The notes below the pieces were generated by a model. The model saw nothing but the letters and a program-made list of their open reading frames with translations. It was not told the origin of the DNA and ran no database searches. 64,000 nucleotides of DNA, from NCBI GenBank assembly GCA_026874595.1, contig CM049307.1, positions 24,030,362 through 24,094,361 of the forward strand, given 5' to 3'. The position numbers and the translations under genes were made by a program. Positions 36,084 through 47,825 of this stretch are shown piece by piece; within the stretch, counting starts at the first letter, position 1; each line of letters begins with the position of its first letter. Source of the DNA: Sipunculus nudus. Lineage: Eukaryota; Annelida; Sipuncula; Golfingiida; Sipunculidae.

Positions 36084-36876
36084 CCCGCCAGAGCCAGGTA
36101 AGTTGCCATGGTGATGTCTGGACCCCCACCTGTTTGTACTGAGTGACCTCTTGACTTGGCTGCTGAAACTCAGCATGTTGTCGAATCTGTTTTCAAACAC
36201 AGAAAGCTTTTTTCAATTGGCTACAATGCTTTTTTCAAGCTGTATTTACCCAATTTACTATTATAAAACTGGCAGAACCCTACCATAGAATAATTCTCAT
36301 AAATTTAAAACCAATCAGCTTAACAGTTTCATCATAAATCAGTGTATAAGCTAGAAGAGTTTAAAATTACATTTTCGCTTGTAAAAAAACACATCAATGT
36401 AGGTGGCGCCACCAATACCTCAATTTCAGATATGACATATGTGACAAACATTGGTATAAAATTTGGTGATTATAGCTCTAACCGTTTCTGAGATTTTAAT
36501 CTGAGTGAGCTTGTTTGGACAGATGTTTAAGTTCAACCTCCTCTAACTCGGCCAAAAATCTCCGACCTGGAACCATTCAAACAAACTTGAGAAAGATTGT
36601 TCCAGGGATCATTTCTGTGAAATATTGGACAATTTGGCTGGACAGTTTCAGAGAAGAAGATTTTTAAAGCTTTTTTAGCTTTTCCCCTATAAAATCTAAG
36701 AAAATGCAGTAAGAAAAAAAAACAAAATCCGATAGAGTTTTTCAGATGATTGATTATTTGCAAAATATTTGGTGATGCTAGCTTCTGCCGTTTTTGAGAT
36801 AGTTATGGTTAACGTACAGACGACGCACGACACACGACGCACGACGACGCACCATCGCATAAGCTCACAGGTTCGC

Positions 36877-39800
36877 TAAAAATGGGGGAAATGTGTATAT
36901 GCTGCACTATGAAAGGTCATGCAAACATGAGTTTTATCAAACTTTACAATGATAAAGAAATCTACACGGAAATCTCGCTCACGTGACCAAGTGGTAGTGT
37001 TGGCGGGAGTTGTTTATTATAGGGACCAAATGGTAGGTCGTCTTAGCGGGATGGTCGTGATAACGGAGTGTTGATCAAGCGTCGTTACTGTATATATGGT
37101 ACAAAAAAAAAAAAACACTCCGTCAGTATAGTTTAATTTTATTCTTATTTTTTTTAATCTAAAACACTGAAATGAGACCAACAATCATAAGGCAAAGGCC
37201 TACATACAATGGAGCACCTGCTAAAAAAGTATATTTCTGTGTGATCTGCGTGCCTCTGTTAGGAAATATGTGTAAACGCAGCTCAGCTGTCAATAGCTCA
37301 GTACGTGAATGTAAAAGAAAAAAAATGGTTTTGGTACAGGTACTGGAAATGCTTTAAAACCAGTCTATTAATCATTTATTACATCTTATATTGGATGCAG
37401 AGCACACACTGGCGCCCTACTCTTACAGAGACGGCTGCAAGATAAAAAGAATATGGGATAAAACAATAAAAGGTATAGGTGAAATAATTATAGTATATAT
37501 ATATAGTACATGAGCTACCAATCATGAAACATACCGGTAGTACACAACACCACAAAGGCCTTTCCTGTCATGTATAGTATGATACATATTTAGATAGTTT
37601 GGTCGTGGTGGCAATGTAAAATTAATCACAGATACAAGATCCTGAAAAAAAACAGTGTACCAGTGTACGTCAAAACAACAGTGTACCAGACTGTGTGTGT
37701 GTATGAATACATACATATGTAATGGAATTAATAAAGGAGGAGAGAACGACTAACTGGCTTAATTTCATATTTTTTATATATCATTATATATATAGTATAT
37801 TATATTTGAGTATATTCGAGCATAATGTAAAATAGAGGCTTCTTATATCAGCCCTGTGACCCTTAATGAATACAAAATGTCACAACTCGCATATATACTA
37901 TCGAATATCTGAAAATGGATCATAAATACACACTTAAATGTGTAAAAAGGAGAATATCACAGAAAAATTCAGAATATAACAAATATAACAATACACCGGA
38001 GGGAAATGGATCATCCGAGCAAAAATAGGTCAAAGTTAAATGTAGTGTACCAAATGACGTAAAAGATATCATACAATAAAATTTTATACGGCTGTCTACT
38101 ATTACAGCACTCCAAAAATAAGGTAGTAATTACCAACACACTGGAAAACATTTCTCCAAAACCTTATGATAAGTCATTCATTTTTAGAATAATACAAAGG
38201 CTCCCGGTTTGTAAACATTTGGAATTTAACTTTTTTACTTTTTTGGAGCAGGTCTTTTTCTGGATTATGTATCAACAAACATATAACAAGATATGTTCGG
38301 ATCATGTTACAAGGTAACAAATTACACACTTCTAAATACAGAAATATAGTATTAATAATTAGGCAAAGGACACGATTTGTCACGGAGTTAAAATAGCTAA
38401 AAGCCCTGAATCTATGACATGTATGCCTTACCAATGAGTCCGTAACAGCACATTAAATATTTCAAGCATTGAACTGAAGCTCGCCTTTTGACAAAAGCTC
38501 TGTGAACAAATTAATCAATTTATCCAAATTATTGCATTTACTGTCATTTCAAAACCTTATTGATCTCCAGCTCATAAAATAGGCCAGATGGACACTGTGT
38601 GACGATGTCAGCGCTGCTGTTTAACAAGGATAACTTAATTATTACCTGGTTCAAAATTATGCTCATATCTACATTATAATATTCATCTTATCATTCTCTT
38701 GAAAGCTGGGAAAAAGGCTTCAAGTAGATAAAAAGGCTATGAAAGAATATTAAAATTCCATGCAACAATCAAATTGAGAACCAAACTGTGAGGGAATTAT
38801 TTATGATAAAATGGAACCAAAACTCTTTTGAAATTCAAAGGCCTAATTCAACCATGTATGGTAAAACTCACGTATAGTGTATGTTGGCGAAAAGTATATG
38901 TGGTTTGAGGAATAAAATATGTTTCAAAATATTAATTTGCACCGTGTGATGTAAATACTGGAATGAGGGAGCCATGTTGAGAAAAGAAGTAGTTTTCAAC
39001 ATCTTTATGGTAAATTACGAATCAATGGTTTCCATTATATAATGGAATATGTAATTTTTACCACCTGTGTGGTAAATCAGGGAAATGCTGTATTTTTACT
39101 GTCTGTATGCTCAAAGGAGAATCATTCACTGATCTGTTTCAATGTTCTGCAATCTTAATGTTATGTGCAGGGAACACAATATATGGCACAACCAAAAGAG
39201 ATATCCTTGCAATACTGTGATATAAAAACAATCATTGTACCCATACTTATCAAATATATTACAGATGTATGTGAAAGGGATTTATTCAAAACATATATTC
39301 ACAAAGTCTCATGCAGATAAACATACATACTGATATATATATTTGTTTGAGTTCAAAGATGCTCAGGATAAGAGATCTGCTTATTAAAGTCTTCGCAATA
39401 TATAACCCTTCCTCTACATGAAATCAGTTTGATATGTGGATTCTGCAAGTTTGTAGACCAGAATTGAAAGATTCTTATAATTACATATTTTTTTTTATAA
39501 AATCAAATGACATGAAATAAATCACTGTGGAGAGGATCAAAATTAAATTGTCCAATTGTGGAACTTTGCAGCACATTTTGTTGACAATACAAACCTCACA
39601 ATAAGACCCTTGAGACACAAAAAATAAAATCTAACACAGCTCCAGATGACCATAATTTCCCATATTTACATTTAATACAAAATTAAAAACAACAAAAAAT
39701 AACAAAATATAAACTCAAATACAAAAAAATATTTCAACTGAGAATGAGAAGAAGTGAAGATAAGAAGATGAATAAAAAACATGGACATGTTTGATTGAGG

Positions 39801-40696
39801 CCCATGAACCTTTATTTGATAGGGACCATTAAGGTCCTCAGTAAGTGGCCAACTATGCCAAGGTTCTCAAGACGGCTGCCTCAACATGGACTTATAAGGG
39901 GCATATCTTCTAAAAGGACCTGTCTTGTAAACATTTCACAACAATTCCTAAAGTGTTTCTTGAGACAATGTATGCCAAAGAGAGTGAAGTATGGACAGAA
40001 AAACAGATCACTACAAGGTCCCTCCCCAGAAGTAGGGCCATAAATAGATATGACAACTGTGTATAGATAACAGCCATTGGAGATGTATAAATGATGAAAC
40101 AGTGATGAGTGTAAATCTATAGGATATATAAATGAACAAGAGCACCCCTAGTGGCTGAGACACTAACTACTCTCTTGTGTTTTAGACTACCGGTACACCT
40201 CACAATCAATGATTGTTAAATTAGCTGGATTTGGATAATAAAAATGCAAATCCTCATGAATATATAATGCTTATTACAAAACACTTGTCCATTCTCATAC
40301 ATATATGTTATGCAGCTATATACATGGTGCACAGTATTAACTCTGCAAAATGACCATTTGTTGTTTAATGCACTTTATAGTCAAATATTTTAAAAGTATA
40401 AAAACATCACTTCTTGGCTAAAGGTAGAGATAAAGAGAGACATTAAATATATAAAGTTTGGTCACCTCTACCTTAGTCCTTAGACTTACAAATGAGTTTA
40501 CAAAAATGTAACACCACCAGACTCATTGCCAATGTTGCATAGAAAACCATCTACCAAGTCTTGACATTGCATCCTTTACCTTCACATGATGTGATGATAA
40601 AAGTTAGCTGCTGCTATACTTGGAACATTAAACATTCTGAGTAATAATATGTGCATATACTCCTGATCTACAGTGGGGATCAGGTCGTGGATTCAA
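36877..40696. other. AT-rich, possible 3'-flank/UTR of minus-strand gene
   Basis: No gene recognised. Contains one member of a 65-bp repeat pair (39341). Several TTTATT motifs (AATAAA on minus) are present but none can be chosen as a poly(A) site. Confidence 0.45.
39341..39405 (+). repeat. 65-bp direct repeat pair, member 1
   Basis: ATTTGTTTGAGTTCAAAGAT, then GAGATCTGCTTATTA and CGCAATATATAA match 41184-41249 with about five substitutions, 1.8 kb apart, with unrelated flanks. Confidence 0.85.
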
Positions 40697-40905
40697 AGGC
40701 GGATCCAGGATTTAAGAAAAGGGGGGGTCCAACCCAGGAGGACAAATGAAAACCCTAAAAAAAAGGTCCTCAGGTCTGAAAAAGGGGGGGTCCAGGCAGC
40801 AAATTTTTTTGTCTGAAGCCCTTAAAAAACGTTGTTTCTGATGAAAAAAGGGGGGGGGGGTTCCGGACCCCCTGGACCCCCCCCCCCCCTTGGCTCCGCT
40901 TCCGG
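40697..40905 (+). mobile_element. GCGGATCC element, copy 6
   Basis: Runs from AAGGCGGATCCAGGATTT to GGCTCCGCTTCCG. Near-colinear with copy 1 (GGTCCAACCCAGG, GGTCCTCAGGTC, GGGGTCCAGGC, GTCTGAAGCCC, then G- and C-runs). Confidence 0.7.
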
Positions 40906-42192
40906 GATTATATCATCTAACAGTTGTCCCCAGTCAGTGTTCTGAACTGTTTACATGTCCAATTCTGGTCTCAACACTATATATATACGATGTACAAGTA
41001 TCCTCATAAAAGGACTGATTTTATACATTTAAGGTTTCACTGTATCATTTAAAAAAAAGTAACTTTTATTTGAAAATTTTCTCCTGTACAATTTAATAAA
41101 ATCTAATATTTTCTTCATTTTTCTGCTTCTTTTTTTTTTAAATAACCATTTTAAGAGAAAGGTCAAGCCACAGTCAAAACATGATTTGTTTGAGTTCAAA
41201 AATGCTCAGGCTAGGAGATCTGCTTATTAGAGTCTCCGCAATATATAAACAGGTTTTATTATTTTTCACCATAATATTGTATAACATTAAACATTAAAAA
41301 CCAGTGACACAAGAGAGTATATCTTATTTCGGTTGGTTATGATAGCTGCAGTTAGCATGTGATATGCACTGAATTGGCACAAAATGTTGGACGGATATTG
41401 CTTCATGACCAACAAACATTAAATTTAAATCAACATTATTAAGAATATTTTTACAATATATATATATACTTATCAGATTTTCATATAGTTAAAAGGGAAT
41501 CTTGAATAAATAAAAATTGGCATACATGCGGTGATGTTAATTTTATTTATTAAAGGGGAGATACTTTAAAAGTAATGATACAGTTTATTATCTTTCCCTT
41601 GCCACCCATTCATCCTCTGACCACCTCCTGCCAACAAAAGATGAGATCTTGATTTTACTAAAGATACACTTTATCATATGCCATTTAGATAAGTAAATAG
41701 TAGTATATTAACATCAGTTATGACTGGTCCTGTATAAACTACCAATCACCCTCACCCACCACCCACATAAATGATTCATAAAACCAGGATTTGGCAAATT
41801 AAAGAGGTTATACTGTCTTTAAAAAATCAATTATAATGTACCAATTTTGGTTCTTTTACTTTCATGTTAATTAATGGACATTTTACTGATGGAGCTCTTC
41901 ATTTTTCCTTTAATATCCCCACATAACTTACAACACCAATATAGCTGACAAATAATCTGTTTTGATAATATGCAATTATACAAAACCTCTAAATCCTGAA
42001 AAAACTTTGTGGTCATGTCTGCATGTCATGGTTATGAGGGTTTTAAATCTATGATTATTTCCTAGAATCCACTGGTAAAAACACATGTTCAATCTCCTTA
42101 ACTCCATCCTGTTATGACCAATAATAGCTGACCATTTCACTTTTTCACAATCACAAGCGTTCTAGTTAATATGTAACTTTTTTTGTCGGCAG
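40906..42192. other. Unassigned AT-rich
   Basis: Contains the second member of the 65-bp repeat pair; otherwise nothing supported. Confidence 0.5.
41184..41249 (+). repeat. 65-bp direct repeat pair, member 2
   Basis: Close match to 39341-39405; boundaries defined by loss of similarity on both sides. Confidence 0.85.
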
Positions 42193-42327
42193 ATGTTGCA
42201 TTACAAAACGGAACAAGTGGGAGGCTTCTCCATTGAGGAAGTGCACAGTGATGGCTTCCATCAAACAGCTGTTTCAGAATTCTCGAGAAAACCATCAGGT
42301 CAAATCCCTGGTGTGGGAGTTTTATAG
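42193..42327 (+). CDS. Possible 3'-terminal exon, plus strand
   Basis: A pyrimidine tract and GGCAG (ending 42192) form a good splice acceptor, followed at once by a 44-codon frame to TAG (VGGFSIEEVHSDGFHQTAVS, then PSGQIPGVGVL). The patch is GC-richer than its surroundings. No family recognised. The minus strand is also open here (42137-42370), so the coding strand is uncertain and this may be chance. If real, it would lie tail-to-tail with the minus-strand exon at 43.4 kb. Confidence 0.22.
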   Translation: MLHYKTEQVGGFSIEEVHSDGFHQTAVSEFSRKPSGQIPGVGVL

Positions 42328-42999
42328 TGAACCAACCAAAGATGACAGTTGAGCTTTTATATGCCTGCAAGTGGCTACGAAGAAATCAATAACACATGCT
42401 ATTTCCATATTACCATGCAAGTCGCACAATATATTTATGGGTGGGGGATTTGTAGAAAGGGTTGTTGAGGGAGGGTTGTTTATATTTATGGATATCAGAC
42501 TGTCTACCTGGTTAAAATCTACACATCTTTGAATATCTAGTGCCTGTTTCTACATTTGTTAATATGACTCTATTTTTTATGATATATAAAACTCACATGA
42601 AGTAAAATATATCTTGGATGGAGATAAAGTGTATACATGGAATAATATTAACTAATCGATCTAATTATAAAATATATTAATCTAATTATAAAATAGATAA
42701 CAATAAGCAATGATACCATATATAAATACACAGTCAGTGAGAGCTTAAGCTATAAACATCACATTCTGTGCCACTGAATTGAAAAATTGGGCTTAGTTCA
42801 GCAACATGCTTTGCTTCATAGCATGCAGTTCACTCATGAAAATACTTTACAGGCAAGTAGAAGTGATGATTCACTGTGGTATAAATATTATCACATCATG
42901 AGCAAAATTTCTAGATTATTAATGGAAAGAAGGCAAAATAGGTGCCATGGTCAAGAAGATTTAGTTAAGTCATGTATACATACAATGTGTATATATATA

Positions 43000-43051
<52 letters not shown>

Positions 43052-43107
43052 TAAATAACTATAAAAAATGGTACCATGAGTATATAAATAGAGTAACACG
43101 TGTGTGT

Positions 43108-43156
<49 letters not shown>

Positions 43157-43269
43157 ACATATTGAACAGAGTAGGATAACAGCTAATACAATTAGTCAAT
43201 TAAATATATATTAATGTCATGGCAACCTGGCATTTCAGAAAACAAATTGGCCAAAACACATCACGACAG
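42328..43269. other. AT-rich with two AT microsatellites
   Basis: Pure (AT)n at about 43001-43049 and 43111-43151, separated by a short unique spacer. No gene. Confidence 0.7.
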
Positions 43270-43382
43270 GTTAATAACACACCTGATATCACAGATGACT
43301 GGTCGATTAACACACCTGATATATCACAGTTGTGTGGTCAATAACTATTATTACTTTGGCTGACTGATAACACCTGAAATCA
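43270..43382 (+). repeat. Short imperfect direct repeats, ~45-60 bp
   Basis: TTAA(T/C)ACACCTGATAT..CACAG occurs at about 43272 and 43307, with a degenerate third copy (GATAACACCTGAAATCACC) at about 43364. Confidence 0.6.
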
Positions 43383-43440
43383 CCATACATCTTAGTACAA
43401 GGACCATCTGGTTCTAGTGGTAGACCTGCTTCAGTGGATG

Positions 43441-43639
43441 CTACAAGTTAGGTGGAGTCATATCTTGAATCTCTACCGTGGGCTGGACCTGACGGAAGGC
43501 GTGCTGGGGTTGGGGGCGGAAGGCACCGCCCCTCAGTATCTGCAGCATCTGGCTCATGGATTCTGCCTGCATCTCCAGCTGCTGTTCAAGCCCACTGATG
43601 CGACTCTGCATCAACGATATGTCCTCCTTAGCATCATAC
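43441..43639 (-). CDS. 3'-terminal coding exon with coiled coil (possibly KCNH/ERG channel C-terminus)
   Basis: On the minus strand TTATTACCTTACAG|G is a good splice acceptor, followed by 66 codons to TAG at 43443-43441. The patch is distinctly GC-richer. The peptide starts YDAKEDISLMQSRISGLEQQ and continues LEMQAESMSQMLQILRGG, an obvious amphipathic coiled coil with heptad hydrophobics. It then has a Pro/Gln-rich end (FRPQPQHAFRQVQ ... IQDMTPPNL). Charge and heptad pattern plus the following Q-L-L and Pro-rich part recall the tetramerising coiled coil near the end of ERG-type KCNH potassium channels (from memory, low certainty). The first codon is split 2+1. Upstream exons (higher coordinates) were not identified. 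Any other coiled-coil protein is possible. Confidence 0.55.
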
Positions 43640-43674
43640 CTGTAAGGTAATAAACATATGAGCATCTCACCTGA

Positions 43675-44565
43675 TACATATCTTGAATACAGATAGCTGG
43701 CAAGTGACTATGTGTAATAAAGTCTTCAAAGATATATGGAAATGTGAAATTCCAGGAAGATACTTCATACCACTCTTGAGCTTAATGCACATATGTATGA
43801 AACCAAAAACAGTTCAAATTCCTGTAACTCTACCAAAATTCATCAAACCCAAACCATTTGAAAAAAACTTGAGGGAGCTCCTGTTGGAATCATTTCTGTG
43901 AAATATTGAACAATTTGGCTAAATGATTTTAGAGAAGAAGATTTTTAAAGGTATTTTAGCTTTTCCCCCATAAAATGTAATGCAGACGGCACAACAAAAA
44001 GCCTAGTACCACAGCATTTGATATGTGGAGGATTCTGCATAAAAATATGGGGATGCTAGCTTCTGCTATTCCTGGGAAATTATGGGTTAATGTACTGATG
44101 ACCAATACCCTCTGTACAAAAAAAAAGCTGGATGCAGGTGGCGACCTAAATACCATTATTTCAAATATGAGTCTTCTGACCAATAGTTGCATAAAATTTG
44201 GTGATGATAGCTCCAGCTATTACTGATATTGTATTGACTAAGTTCAGCTTCCTGTAACTCAGCCAAAATTAACATAACTGATCCTATTCAAACAAATGCG
44301 AGAGAGATTGTTTCAGAGATTATATCTGTGAAAAACTGAACAATTTGGCTGGACAGTTTCAGAGAAAAAGATCTTGATTGGTATAGTGAATGAAAAATAA
44401 TTAGCAAAATCTGACAGAGTTTTTTAGACGACTGATTTTTGCATAAAATTTGGTGATGCTAGCTCCTGCTGTTTTTGAGATAGTATGGGTTAACGTACAG
44501 ACAATGGATGACAGCTGTTGGATGACGCTACATCATCGCACAAGCTCACATATTCACTAAAATTG
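43675..44565 (+). mobile_element. Satellite-carrying element, copy C (left-truncated)
   Basis: Starts inside a monomer (AAAGTCTTCAAAGATATATGG, GATACTTCATACCACTCTTG). It keeps the tail (CCTGTAACTC, ATCATTTCTGTGAAATATTG, GGTGGCGACC at about 44138, ATAAAATTTGGTGATGATAG). It ends CGCACAAGCTCACATATTCAC, a decayed form of the right end seen in copies A and B. It sits ~35 bases upstream of the minus-strand acceptor at 43640. Confidence 0.75.
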
Positions 44566-47481
44566 ATATGTACATCATACCTTTAATATGATTAAAATAT
44601 GGGCATCATAGCTGTAATTTAATTACGGGATGGTCATCAAACCTGCTATTTACTGTGGATTCAGAATTGTTTGATGGGATTTTATTTTTGTTGAATTTTT
44701 GCGCACTTTTAACAAAATTAAAACTCCCACCATCATTTGGAGAAATCTACTGAGATATACTGAAAATACCCACTTTTCAGATAAGTGAGCCGATATCTTT
44801 GTTATTGTACCATTTAGACTACTGCTTGCACTGGGTTTGCATGAAATTGACATTTAATTTAATGAGTAGTCAAGTCAAGGTTCAGTGCATTTCAGTACAT
44901 TTTTTGAAAAAAACTTATTGAACTTTGGCTGATTTTCAGGTCTGTTCACCTATTAATTTTTATACAAGGCATAACTAGAAACAATTAATCCACGAAAGCT
45001 TTTACCTAATGAATAGTATTTCATGACAAAACCATGAAATTTTAAACATACAAAATTTTACTGAAATTTCATAAATGTAATATGTAATATAAATATCTTG
45101 AAAATAATATAATTAATATATGAGCATCATACATGTTATATAATTAAGATATGAGCATCATAGTTATCATATATTAAACATATGTGTATTAAACCTATTA
45201 TATAGTTAGGATATGGACATTAGATTTGTTATTTAATAAAGATATGGGCATCATATACAATTTGTGTAGTGTAAAAATGGTTGGCATTTAAAAAAATTTC
45301 TATGAGTCACTGATAAGAGTAACACTGTTGGACTATATTAGTAATATGTCACTAGTAAAACATGTCAACAAGCAGAGTAACACCTGCATAAGGTATTCAA
45401 AAGTGAAAACAGCTGGGCTATTTTTTTAAATATTTAGTTACAGTCTTTTATGTCAAAGGAACTACAGTGACATACATTTGGTAAGGAAAAAAGTCCAATA
45501 ATGATAAGAAGAGCTTTACTTCAAAGCCATCTATAATTATCAACTATTCCTGAAGAACCATAACAAGGCAGACAAATGACTATCTGAGCACTGCTTTCCT
45601 TGCTGTGAGGCATGTTAACAAGCCATTGAACACATAAAAAGGTTTCATGAAGAGTGATGCGGGGCACCTCAGTACATGTCAAATATATCTTTCGTTTTGG
45701 TGCTTTCACTTTCAGCTGCTGTGGAAAACTGCACCTCTGCCTTTAACTTCTCCTTGACGCTGGCTGTAGTTTCATTTTCCGCTCCCTTCCATAAAATACA
45801 TGAGATTCTCCACGTTTACATATTGACTTTTCTGTAAAATGTTTGTTTTTTTTGGTAAATGAAGTTCCTGCCACAGGCATTCACAGAAGGATGGTCGATC
45901 TTGAAAATTAATGTACTTCCACCATAGAACTTGGCAGATAAATACGAGAGGTACTAAACCCAACTGTATTACTGAGAGACTTCATGTAAACCAAGACTTT
46001 TTAAATTATCTATATGATAACGGATGGTGTTGGTACTCAACCATTGTCACACAATTCACCTGTGGTTATGCCTCACAAATGTCTGGTTTGGTGGTGAAAT
46101 GTCAAAATGACGCTGTGTAATGTGTTCAAAGGGTTACCATTATCACATGTTTACTGTTAAGGGGGCCCAATCACCTATAAAGCATGTAGAATTAACACGA
46201 AAAATAGCTTCTTCACTGCAAAAATATTGCCTTGAAACCATTTGCTTACTCCTTACTCGCGGAACCATAACTCATGTCAATCAGGAGATGGCTCGACTGA
46301 CTCGGCCAAAAAAATGTAATATGTGTTACCGCTGGCTGAAACATCACGTGTTGAGGTTCATACTGGGACCTCATGTCACGTGACCTTGTGATGGTAAACA
46401 TACACATGCCTCCAACATAGATCTACTCTTTTCAAATAAATTTAGGAAAAGAAATATTTCAAGATATTTAATGTATTTTTACTATGTAACTCCTCCATGG
46501 CTATGCAATGCAAACACCTGGTATGGTCTTGAAATATCAGGAAGGAGGCTGAATATGTTCTGAGGGTCACCATTACACATATAAATTACTGTTATCTTCA
46601 CTTAACAGACAATGCAACCACCATCGACCTACCCTTATCAAATAATTTTAGAGACATTTTATGTATATTTATCCAGCCACACACCCATGCATTCGATAAA
46701 ACAAAGATAGAAAACAAGGTCTGCCATTTATGTCATTTATTAAAATGACTCGATAATCCAGCTGTTAGTATTTTTATCCAGCTGTTATTGCCCAAATTAA
46801 ATGTCAATCATTCCAGGCATAAAAGTAAGCAGAGTCCAAGATTGTCTGGGTGAGAATATTAATATGTACTAGTTATTATAATGCATTAAAGCTTCTCAAG
46901 GGGCACTGCCAGGTAAAATCAAACACCAAGTGACATAATTATACTTATAAACACAAAACAGAGTGCTAGGGGAACCAAAAAAGGCCACCTGAGCATAAAA
47001 ACACAAAGGTATAGAACTCAAGGATTGTATATGTAAATGTGGTGCAAAATGGAGCACAAAAAAAAGAACCATAGCTGAGGTTAGTTTACAAATAAAGAAG
47101 CCAAGCATACAAATACAATTTGACAAAGGGTGGGGGCTGGGGGGTGGTGGAAAAAGTAAATCTTGTGAAATGCTATATAGTGGCATGGCGCAAGGGAAAA
47201 GACTGGTTACCACATGTGGAACCCTGACGACGATTTTTGCGCAGTGGAGTACTAATGAAGTGTGATATTTTGATAACCAATCAGATTCCAGTACCTCTAC
47301 ATCTTCTTCCTATGATAGATCACTAAATATATAAGGTATACATGAGAAACTCAATTGCATGTGTGGTGCTTAATAAAAACTTTAATGGTCCTTCGACCCT
47401 GAAAAGTCATTTAATAAGTAGACACAAGATTTGTATGTTGAAACACCACATATTTCCCCAACTTACAGAGTATAAACATTA
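44566..47481. other. Probable intron of the minus-strand gene
   Basis: No exon could be supported. A GC-richer patch at 45500-45970 is open in pieces on the minus strand in different frames (PKRKIYLTCTEVPRITLH; QDRPSFCECLWQELHLP), with no recognised family. Confidence 0.4.
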
Positions 47482-47825
47482 GGTAAAAAAATAAGGGTAT
47501 GGTTCTCAGGCACTGCGTGCATAAATCTTAATCCCCTGCATCAAAAATTATGATTTTGATTTTCAATAGAAACTTACCAACTTTGAGCTCAAACTGCTTG
47601 GACATTTCTTTCATGATATTAAATTCATAAAATTTTGATCAAATTTTCTTTGTTATGTAGTGCTTTTACTTGTTAAGCAAAATAAATCTGTTATTACCAT
47701 GCTTTTCCTTTATCATTTGACATTTTTTATCAAAGTATACAAAAAAATTAGAAATAAAAAAAAAACGCCCACCCACATTGATTTCTTTTAAAAAGTGACT
47801 GAGAACCAAACTTAATTTTTTTGGC
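47482..47825. mobile_element. 335-bp-type MITE, copy 2
   Basis: Left TATGGTTCTCAGGCAC matches copy 1 exactly; the right end is degenerate (GTGACTGAGAACCA). The interior is colinear with copy 1 (GGACATTTCTTTCA, TGCTTTTACTTGTT, AATAAATCTGTTATTA, CCCACATTGATTTCT). TTAA follows the right end. Confidence 0.85.

Larger units (their letters stand above)
34448..36876 (+). mobile_element. Satellite-carrying element, copy B (2.4 kb)
   Basis: The most complete copy. The left end has GCGAACCTGTG (34466-34476) and the right end has its exact inverse CACAGGTTCGC (36866-36876), 11-bp inverted ends preceded by CAAGGCCTACAGGGC at the left. Order: AB monomer array (34741-35845), a 21-bp TCTAGA repeat (36021-36083), the shared tail (AGAACCCTACCATAGAAT, then GGTGGCGCCACC at 36402-36413, TAAAATTTGGTGAT, ATCATTTCTGTGAAAT) and a GACGCAC-rich microrepeat (36815-36853). 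It is non-coding throughout, so it would depend on proteins supplied elsewhere (inference). Confidence 0.7.

Noticed and set aside
45521..45963. Minus-strand protein-like pieces
   Set aside because: Open only in short pieces across frames with no recognised family and no good splice sites; mentioned only as a GC-richer intronic patch.
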